A stretch of 44,749 bases of DNA, taken from Planctomycetota bacterium (GTDB taxonomy: Bacteria; Planctomycetota; Phycisphaerae; WQYP01). Of this stretch, positions 34,771-42,400 are shown one piece after another. The stretch lies in assembly GCA_021805985.1 (NCBI GenBank), contig JAJZDN010000031.1, forward strand, positions 1 to 44,749, given 5' to 3'. Numbering within the stretch: the stretch's first letter is position 1; each line of letters starts with the position of its first letter. Under the pieces are notes generated by a model. It did no database searches. It was not told where the DNA came from and saw only the letters and a list, made by a program, of their open reading frames with translations. The translations under genes and the position numbers were made by a program.

Positions 34771-35367
34771 GTGATCCGATATCAGGTTAATGCCAATCCA
34801 AATCCTTATCCTGGCACAGCCACGGCGATGGGCGTCGTCTGGGGTAATGATATGGCGACCAATGCCGTGACCGGTCAAACCGCGCAGATGAATGTTTTTG
34901 ATCCCGATTCGCTGAACCTTACCCCCACGGGCAGTCTGCTTTTGTCCAACGAAAGCGGAGCACAATTAACCGAAGTTACCAATCCAGGTGCAACTCAGAA
35001 CGTTTCGGTGTTGAATCTGACGGATGCCTCGGGCAACCCGGTCAACACCGACGACACCGGTTTTGCGACCGCTGCCCGCGGAACACTTCTATTTTCCGAT
35101 GCGAAAAATAACGTGGTCTATGCTCTGACAGCCAACCACGGCTTTACGTTGAACCAAGCTTATTCCTCTGATAAGACCAATCATAGTCTGGATATGCTGA
35201 ATTTCAGCACCGGCGTACTGACACCGATTGTCACGGGTTTGGGCGCTCCGGCAGGCATCGGCTTTGTCAGTGATCCAGCGGCGGTACCGGAACCGGCGAC
35301 GCTGGCGCTGATTATGCTGGCCGCTGGCGGACTATTGCTGATGCCACGCAAGCGCGCTTCGCGATAA
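34771..35367 (+). pseudogene. PEP-CTERM protein, apparently truncated at the N-terminus
   Basis: The 198-residue frame ends with a textbook PEP-CTERM sorting signal: VPEPATLALIMLAAGGLLLM followed by PRKRASR (motif, helix, basic tail), recognised by an exosortase and held in the envelope. Upstream the sequence looks like the C-terminal part of a beta-rich extracellular protein (TGQTAQMNVFDPDSLNLTPTG; AARGTLLFSDAKNNVVYAL). There is no signal peptide, which every PEP-CTERM protein needs, no ribosome site before GTG 34771, and a stop 33 bases upstream of that GTG. It is most simply the surviving end of a longer gene. A start outside this reading cannot be excluded. A strong terminator follows. 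Confidence 0.6.
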
Positions 35368-35450
35368 TTTTAAGTATCGGCTTTAAGCCGGGAAGTATTA
35401 CGCAAAGCACAATCCGGCAGGTTACAATTTTTCGTGCAGATATAATTCCA

Positions 35451-35488
35451 AAGCCCCGCACAGCTGATGCCGTGCGGGGCTTTTTTTT
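35451..35488 (+). terminator. rho-independent terminator behind the PEP-CTERM gene
   Basis: Stem AAGCCCCGCAC / GTGCGGGGCTT of 11 base pairs around a 10-base loop (AGCTGATGCC), running directly into a run of eight T at 35481-35488. It lies 84 bases after the PEP-CTERM stop codon. This is the clearest intrinsic terminator in the window. Confidence 0.9.
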
Positions 35489-35659
35489 CACAAAAGAGTT
35501 TCGCAGAGCATTGACCAATGTTCATCAGTCATTGAGCAGAGCGCCGGTGCCGGTGCCTACCAACTTTTGGAATGTAACCGAGTAACCACTGTGTATCCGA
35601 TTGCTCCGCGCCCGCTCAGGCGGCCCCCGTCCCTGTGGAAAAAACTTTTTATTTTTTTC
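35489..35659. other. gap between the terminator and the next promoter, no gene seen
   Basis: No supported coding frame on either strand. A 162-codon minus-strand frame (35525-36013) crosses this gap but is the complement of the plus-strand membrane protein gene and has no domain. An A/T-rich tract just before 35660 may act as an UP element for the promoter that follows. Confidence 0.45.
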
Positions 35660-35689
35660 TTGACAGGGTGGTGCCCCATCGGCTATTGT
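35660..35689 (+). promoter_or_regulatory. predicted promoter for the small membrane protein gene
   Basis: Perfect TTGACA (35660-35665), an 18-base spacer and TATTGT (35684-35689), preceded by an A- and T-rich tract. Transcription should start near 35696, leaving a leader of about 100 bases before GTG 35798. Confidence 0.45.
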
Positions 35690-35797
35690 TCGCCCGTCGC
35701 CTCCATTTTTGGCGATGCGCTCGAGGCTGTGGTGGCTTGTTGTCAGCGGTTCCTGTGGGCGTAATGGGTTTTCAACAACTTGGCGGAGCGTGCGTGT

Positions 35798-36085
35798 GTG
35801 GAACAACTCGCGATACTTCTCGCCTACATTCTCTCGGCCATGGGCCTTACGATTCTGGTCGTTTGGCCGGAAGACGGCCCCGGGGCGTATGTGCGCGAAA
35901 AGTTCCTCCAGAGAATACTGCCCAAATCCGCCCACGGCGTTCTGGATTGTTACATCTGTTTTAGCTTCTGGGCGGGATTGCTTCTCTCGTTCCCCTGGTG
36001 GTCCATGTATCACCGGAACTGGATATGGTTTGGCTGCCTGATGGTGCCCGCGCTATTTTGGTTAATCATGGGAAAATGGAAATAG
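35798..36085 (+). CDS. small membrane protein, DUF1360-like
   Basis: A 95-residue protein with membrane helices near 3-20, 49-65 and 76-90. The block GPGAYVREKFLQRIL...GVLDCYICFSFWAGLL has the LLDC--C--FW signature of DUF1360-type small membrane proteins, in which two cysteines sit at a helix start; no function is assigned to these. The frame opens at TTG 35780, but GGAG lies seven bases before GTG 35798. The last 20 bases overlap the end of the convergent sugar-transfer gene. Confidence 0.62.
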   Translation: MEQLAILLAYILSAMGLTILVVWPEDGPGAYVREKFLQRILPKSAHGVLDCYICFSFWAGLLLSFPWWSMYHRNWIWFGCLMVPALFWLIMGKWK

Positions 36086-36791
36086 CTCGCCGCAGGGGGC
36101 GGCGAACGCGGGCCGGTGCGGGGTGGGGTGATTTGACGGGATGATACCAACGGTCGGCGGAGGTGTCGCGAATGACTGCAGGCGGCCACTGAATGGTCCG
36201 CAGCGCGCCCGGAATCACTGCGGGGCTGAATCCAAGGTAACGCACAAGTGTGCCGGCCCGGTGCTCGCACCAGGATCCCTGCATGCGGCGGGATTCGGCC
36301 ACGGCCTTAAGTGCGTCATGCGACCAGAGAATTGCAGCCAGCGGCCGCAATCCCATTTGGAACGGCCAAAGCTCCGCATCGACAGGCGGTCCCCATCTTC
36401 CGGGCCACCAATCCGGACGCGTCTGCATATCGACAATATCGGCGGCGGCCACATCGGCATCCCAGGCATCGCCGTAAAACCGCCGGGCGGGGCATTTCGG
36501 CAGGATGTCGTATTCGAAGAAGACGTATCGTCTGGCCCTTGGGCTGCGAGGGTTGAGGAACCAGCGGTAGTAAAGCTTGTCGCACTGTGAATACGCGTCA
36601 TCGACCGGCCATCCGAAGTCGTCCGCATCGTGGCCAATGTCCTGCGTGCCTGCGATGATCTGCGAGGGGAGGCGGAAGGCGATAGGCAGAACCGGAACAT
36701 CGGGATGAAGCGACTGCAGACGTCGAAGGTGATCGGCTGCGGCTGCTACATTCTTAGAGTAATACAGAAAGAGCATGATCAGTTCGTACAT
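36066..36791 (-). CDS. putative glycosyltransferase-like protein, second gene of the glf unit
   Basis: A 241-residue protein beginning MYELIMLFLYYSKNVAAAADHL, which looks like the first strand and helix of a Rossmann/GT-A fold, and carrying YVFFEYDILPKCP (about 88-100), where FEYD resembles a metal-binding DxD-like site in a strand end. I do not recognise the family with certainty. Its start lies inside the end of the galactopyranose mutase gene (13-base overlap), implying translation as one unit and a role in the same surface glycan. AGGAG eight bases before ATG 36791 sets the start; 20 upstream codons lack support. The C-terminal 30 residues are Arg/Pro-rich. Confidence 0.6.
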   Translation of the reverse strand: MYELIMLFLYYSKNVAAAADHLRRLQSLHPDVPVLPIAFRLPSQIIAGTQDIGHDADDFGWPVDDAYSQCDKLYYRWFLNPRSPRARRYVFFEYDILPKCPARRFYGDAWDADVAAADIVDMQTRPDWWPGRWGPPVDAELWPFQMGLRPLAAILWSHDALKAVAESRRMQGSWCEHRAGTLVRYLGFSPAVIPGALRTIQWPPAVIRDTSADRWYHPVKSPHPAPARVRRPLRRAISIFP

Positions 36792-39013
36792 CTGCCTGTC
36801 TCCTGATTGTCCGCTTTTCCGCCCGCCCCTTGCGGAGTGTGTTGGCCGCAAAAGATGCTTTCCCAGAAGAATTCGAAGAGGAATCCGATATGCAGGTTGT
36901 CGAACCGGCGTCCAGCAAGCGTTATCTCCGGCAATTGTGAAATCCCGTAGAGCTTTTGGTAGTACTCCCTGGGCCGGCGGCGGATAAGGTCACGGGTCAC
37001 CGCGAACTGCGCCCCCCAAGTGAAGCGGTATTCCGTAATGTCCCAGCGCCGCTCAAGCAGACGGAGAAACGCCGCCTTGACGCGGCCGTCGGCCGTCTGA
37101 TCAGCCCAGCCCCAGTTCGCGGCCTGCGCCATGGTCTGGCGGGAATTGGGGTCAAACTTAAATGACTCCTGCGCGGAGGCGTAGTGGCAGAAGGCCAGCG
37201 GACGGTGGAAAAATGGGTCCCCCTGCACAAAAAAGGTCCTTTCGGATAATGACTCATAGCGGCTTACGATGTGATGAAGGTAGGTACCGTACTCGCGGCC
37301 CACGTTGGGCAGCGAGATAAAGCGGCTGTCCTGCGGGTCCTTACAGTACACCGTCGTGTTATCCGGGTAACATTGCGTCCACGCCACGTCCTCCCTGTAC
37401 TTGGCTACTACGATCTCGAACTTCGAACGGTCGGAAGGCACCGGAGGCTGGGGGCGAAGCTCCGCGCAGCCCGGGCCAGCGCCCGGTGAATCGGCAACGC
37501 GCCGGCGCAGCTTCCCAGTGCGCCATCGCTGCGCCGGCAACGCGGACAGGTTTGTGGTCGTCATGTGGCCGTCAGACCAGCGCCAAATAGTTCCGCCGCA
37601 TAGTAGCGCATTCGGGACGCTCGGCAGGCGGCTCCAGCGCCGCGTTCGCAGATGGTGCATGTCGGTATAAATTCCACCATTGGCGTGCAATATCACGTTG
37701 CGCGCAAGCTCGCGGCCTTCGGGACCCAAGAGAAGGTAATTGCAGGCGACAGAGGCATCCCCGCCGGTGTGCCAATTCGCTTGAGCCTCACTTGCCATCA
37801 GATTGCCTCCGTTTGCATAGTTAGCTACCACGTGGCCGTCGCTGCTCGCTTGCGACGGTGCCGCGCAGTTGGTCACGGTGTGGAATATTCCAGCCGCGGG
37901 CCGACGATGCGCCGGGTCCGCCAGTTCATGCTCCGCCGCCGCCAAGGCTGACGCGATTACCTGATGCATGTCGTAGTAGCGGTAGCTTCCCAGCCTGCCG
38001 CCGAATATCACGTTGGGCGGCTTGAGCCTGCGGTATTCGTCCGCGATCGCATCGTTGGCGCTGCTGTTAATCGGGTAATAGGGTTCTGCCATTTGTGTCC
38101 ACGGCATCGGATATTCGTGCGTGATGGCGGTGTGTAGCGGCCGCCGCCCCTGCGGCTGGAAATGCTTGAACTCGGTGATCCGTGTGAACGGCACATCCGC
38201 GTCGCAGTAGTTCACGATGGCACCGCCCTGGAAGTCCTCGACCGCCAGGCGCTGGGTTTCAAAACGAAGCGTGCGATAGTCCAGTGGTCCGCGGCAATAA
38301 TCGAAAAAGCGATCAATTTGCCCCGTGTAGACAATTTTCTCCGCCAGCGCCTCGAGGTGCCCACGGTTTGCGAAGTAATCTGTCCCCAGACGCACATCCA
38401 CACCGCCAAGGAGTTTTTCAAATATCGCGGTATATCCACCGATGGGAATTCCCTGGAAGTTGTCATCAAAATAATCGTCGTTGAAATTGAGGCGGATGGG
38501 CAGGCGACTAAGTATGGAAGCGGGCAGATCGCGCGGGTGTTTCCCCCACTGTTTTTGGGAATAGCCACGGAAAAACAGCTCATAAATATCCCGTCCCACC
38601 TGTGAAAGGGCCCATTGTTCAAGATTGGCAGGGTTGGCAACAGGTTCGCGTACGGATTCCAGCTTCGCCCGCGCCTCTCCCGGCGTGGTGACGCCCCACA
38701 GTTGGTGCAATGTCAAAAGGTTAATGGGCAGCGAATACAGTTGGCCCCGGCAGCACGCCTTGACCTTGTGCCGGTATGGGTGGAATTCCGCGAACCGCCG
38801 GACGTAATTCCATATCCGCAAGCTGTTGGTGTGAAAAATATGCGGGCCATAGCGGTGGACGTCGATGCCGCCGAGGTTTTCCGTGAAGCAGTTGCCCCCA
38901 ATGTGGCTGCGCTTATCGACTACCAGACATTTTCGGCCTGCATCGGCCATTTGCCGCGCGAAGACCGAGCCGAACAGGCCGGCACCCACAATGAGGTAAT
39001 CGAATCTTGGCAT
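36779..39013 (-). CDS. glf: UDP-galactopyranose mutase fused to a DUF3431-like domain
   Basis: 744 residues. Positions 1 to about 370 are a UDP-galactopyranose mutase (UDP-galactopyranose to UDP-galactofuranose, FADH2-dependent): FDYLIVGAGLFGSVFARQ (4-21), HIGGNCFTE, HRYGPHIFHT, FFRGYSQKQWGK, IPIGGYTAIFEKLL and the FAD-contacting GGRLGSYRYYDM. Residues about 375-520 are an unclear segment in which RNVILHANGGIYTDM recalls the GT32 core without its full DxD. From about 530, KFEIVVAKYREDVAWTQCYP, LPNVGREYGTYLHHIVSRY and TFFVQGDPFFH match DUF3431, found in putative glycan-modifying proteins. Normal mutases end near 370-400 residues. AGGA about ten bases before ATG 39013. The next gene starts inside this one. 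The unit probably makes and transfers galactofuranose or a related sugar. Confidence 0.92.
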   Translation of the reverse strand: MPRFDYLIVGAGLFGSVFARQMADAGRKCLVVDKRSHIGGNCFTENLGGIDVHRYGPHIFHTNSLRIWNYVRRFAEFHPYRHKVKACCRGQLYSLPINLLTLHQLWGVTTPGEARAKLESVREPVANPANLEQWALSQVGRDIYELFFRGYSQKQWGKHPRDLPASILSRLPIRLNFNDDYFDDNFQGIPIGGYTAIFEKLLGGVDVRLGTDYFANRGHLEALAEKIVYTGQIDRFFDYCRGPLDYRTLRFETQRLAVEDFQGGAIVNYCDADVPFTRITEFKHFQPQGRRPLHTAITHEYPMPWTQMAEPYYPINSSANDAIADEYRRLKPPNVIFGGRLGSYRYYDMHQVIASALAAAEHELADPAHRRPAAGIFHTVTNCAAPSQASSDGHVVANYANGGNLMASEAQANWHTGGDASVACNYLLLGPEGRELARNVILHANGGIYTDMHHLRTRRWSRLPSVPNALLCGGTIWRWSDGHMTTTNLSALPAQRWRTGKLRRRVADSPGAGPGCAELRPQPPVPSDRSKFEIVVAKYREDVAWTQCYPDNTTVYCKDPQDSRFISLPNVGREYGTYLHHIVSRYESLSERTFFVQGDPFFHRPLAFCHYASAQESFKFDPNSRQTMAQAANWGWADQTADGRVKAAFLRLLERRWDITEYRFTWGAQFAVTRDLIRRRPREYYQKLYGISQLPEITLAGRRFDNLHIGFLFEFFWESIFCGQHTPQGAGGKADNQETGRCTN

Positions 39014-39061
39014 AAACCGACCGTCCTGCGTTTTCTCATCCAACTATTTTTTCCGTCGGGC

Positions 39062-39090
39062 TTGACAAGGCCACGCCCAAGGATTATAAG
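39062..39090 (+). promoter_or_regulatory. near-consensus sigma-70 promoter upstream of the RHS gene
   Basis: TTGACA at 39062-39067, exactly 17 bases, then TATAAG at 39085-39090: the best promoter match in the window. It points toward the RHS gene, whose ATG lies about 390 bases past the predicted start, so the leader would be long unless the weak 86-codon frame at 39118 is real. Confidence 0.55.
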
Positions 39091-39487
39091 CCAATTCGAT
39101 ATATCAGCAAGTTACATGTGAGGCTGAACTTAGGCATGTTAACAATACCGCAAAACCAGGTTGCCTCCATGCTGAGGGTCGGACCGGGCCGACTGGGCCT
39201 TTCCCTGCGCGCCGGTGAGGCAGCTTATTTCACGGCGGAATTTGCGCAGCACCTAGTTCGCGGAATCGCGCCAGGTAAGACTCGCAGTGAATTAAATCGG
39301 CAGCGAGAGCAGGCCGCACGACAGCAACTTTCGCACCAGCGCCGGGAATGCTGCCACGGCCGTCGGTTGCAAGGATGATGTATCGCGCCGCGCCGGGCGG
39401 GTGCGGAAAAAGGTAAAAAACAGTGACGCGAGGGCCGCGCGTAGCGGCTGCCACCGCTGCCCGGTCGGAATATCGGAGACCGATACC
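39091..39487. other. 397-base leader region before the RHS gene
   Basis: Downstream of the predicted promoter. A plus-strand frame (GTG 39118 to 39378, 86 codons) starts where transcription would begin but has no ribosome site and no family resemblance; minus-strand frames here continue into the RHS gene and are shadows. I see no riboswitch-like or repeat structure. Confidence 0.45.
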
Positions 39488-42400
39488 ATGAGCTACCAGC
39501 CAAACAATCCTTGGCATCCGACGACACCTTGCCCTTCCTGCCCGTGCCCGATGCCGTTCGGCGGTGGCCTTGGGAGCCCTGGCGGTGTGCCAACTGCAAT
39601 CCTAACTGCAGCGGCATCGGCCGTCAGCGGCGGCACGGGCACCCAGCCCGCTCCCGGCGCCGCAGCAAGACCGCTCGGCAGTGGTGCCAGCAGGCCCACC
39701 CCAACCTTGGCGGCCGGGATGCCAGGCGTTTCGCTGGGGAATGGCCAACTCACCTTCACTATTGACCTTATGGCGCTTGCCGCCTTGGGCGAAGGTGCTT
39801 GGTCACTGGATCTGAATTACCTTTCCGGAGCCGGACTGGATTCAGTGTTGGGAATCGGATTTAATTTTACGCAAGGCCCGGTCCTTAGCGCCATTCCCGG
39901 CGGGGTACAGATCGTAAGCGGTGCCAACTCATTGGAGACCTTTGCTGCATTGGGCAGCGGCCAATACTCCTCGGCGGGCAATAACACCGCCTCCACGCTT
40001 GTCCGCAATAACATTGGCCTGATTACGGAAACTTTTACACTCACCAGCGGCGCCGGCACCGTCGCCACTTATTCTGGAATAAATTCGCTGATTGCCGTGC
40101 CGGGCAGATTAGTCGCCTCCGCCGACCGTTACGGCAATACCCAGACGTTCGCCTGGGCCATGGCCGGGGCTGCTGCACAATTGACCAGCGCCACCGACAG
40201 TTATGGCCGCACTGTCGCCTACAGCTATTTCGGCCCGGAATACCAATACAAACTTCAACAGGTCACCGATTACCTTGGTCGGCAGGCGAACTTCCAATAC
40301 GATTTCGCGGGCCATCTGATCGCGGCGGTGCTGCCAGGCATCAACAAGGCCATATCCGGCAACACCTTCCCCGGCGGCACAGCATACGTGTTCCAATATG
40401 ATGTCAACAATCCACGAACCCAGCGGCAGAACGATCTGATCGCGATCTGGTATCCCAATGAGGTTCAGCCCTATCTGAACGCCACGGCCGGCAGCACCGG
40501 ATTCCGCACTGTGGACACCGCTTCGGTTTATGCCTCCGCAATCCCGCGATACCAGATCTCGTACGGCCAGGATCCCACCGACGCCGACATGTGGGGCCGG
40601 GTAAGCAGCGTCACCGCCGGAGGCGGACCCACCGGGGCAGGCGGAACAGGGAGCTATATTTACACCTCGGATCCTGCCGAGCTTCCCGCCAACATCACCA
40701 ATCCCAACGATCCCATTGTGTTTCGAGCTGTCACCACAGATCGCAATGGCAACCAATGCACCTTTGACTTCAACGCCAGTTCCATGCCGGTACGCGTCGA
40801 ACAACTGGCCACACGAAGCAAACTGACCGTCAACAACACCTCATTCCCAGCCCCAAGCTGGGTGACGTGGAACGTCTATGGCACCAACAACCTGGTTGCC
40901 GCGACCGTTTACCCCGAAGGAAACAGTGTCCAATACGCCTATGAAAACGGCACGGTGCCGAATCTGGGCACGCCAAATAATTTCTACGCCCCGCGCGTCG
41001 GCCTACTGTTGTCCGAAACCCACCTGCCGGGCAACAGCTACAATGTCCCCTCCTATCGTTCCGGCAGCGGCGGGCAGGCCATGCTCACGCGCCGGTACTT
41101 TTACGACCCGATATTCAATCAGCAATGCGCGATCATTGAAGAACGCGGCAACCCGATTGCCGTCAACGGCGGCGCAAATGTTTATTATATCCCGCAAAAT
41201 GGAACCGCCGTGCCCACGGACGCCAACCGTTCCGCCTACGCCACCATCACCTATTTTGATTACCAGAAAAATCAGACTTCCACCATTATCGACGACGCGC
41301 AACTTCAAAGCCTGCTGGGCCTGACGGCGGCGCAAATTCAAACACTGATAACCTATGTCAACAACCAGATGACCAACACCACCGGCACGGGCGGTATTCC
41401 GGCGGGCTTTCAGACCAACCTCGGCGATATCAACGGTGACGGCACGGGTAATGGCACCGGCGGCGTGGGGCCGCAGGAAGCGGTGGCTGCGCCGATGGTC
41501 GGCAGTATCGTTAAAATCCAAAATCCATCCGCCACGGTCATTGGTGCAACCAGCACCACCACGCAGAGCCGCATTGAATTATTTACCCTCAACGCGCGCG
41601 GCCAGACCACCACGTATACCGACGGCGAAGGCAACGTCACCGTCTATGTGCGTTACCCGGAAAATGATCCCAACGGCGACGGCACGATCAACCCGAATAT
41701 TTCCAGCCAACAATATGGCCAGCTGCGCGAAGTACATGTGGATGCGGATCCCAACGAGGTCATGAGCCTGGTGGGCGCTTCGGGCGACCTGCTTTCGTTC
41801 AACCAGTCCGCGTTGATAGCCCGCACCAACACGCCTGGCGTGTATCAGGATTTGATCACACGCTTCGAGGGCGACAGCCCCGCCTCCACCGGATGCGTCA
41901 CCTGTGCCTATGACGCCCTGGGAAATCCTACGGCCGTAACCGATCCGCGCGGCTTCACCGCCATCGTTGAACGTAACGAAATGGGCGGGATATACCGCAC
42001 CATCAGCCCCGCACCGTACAACTTCACGGTTGAAACATACTATGACGCCAACGGCAACGTCACCCGCGCCGATACGCAGGATATGCAGGTGCAGTACGAT
42101 TCAAGCGATCCGACCAGCCCGGACTACGGCCAGTTCACACCCACCGGCAGCGGCTTTACCGCCCATGCGCCGATGATTGCCGGACCGGGCGGCACGGTGC
42201 GGCCAGGCTGGTTTACCAATTTGTACAGCTATAACATTCTGGATTGGAAAACCCAGGATGACATCGACGCCACAGGGTCCAATCCGGCCAATTTAATAAC
42301 AGCCTACAGCTTTGATCCCAACGGTAATGTTATCCAAGTCACCAGACCCGAGGGCAATATTATTGAATACGATTACGACGAACGCAATATCCGCATCGCC

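Noticed and set aside
35525-36013. 162-codon minus-strand frame
   Set aside because: Complement of the DUF1360-like gene, which has membrane helices, a ribosome site and a promoter; the minus frame has none of these.
39118-39378. 86-codon frame just behind the strong promoter
   Set aside because: No Shine-Dalgarno sequence, Arg/Gln-rich end, no family; kept only as a remark on the leader region.
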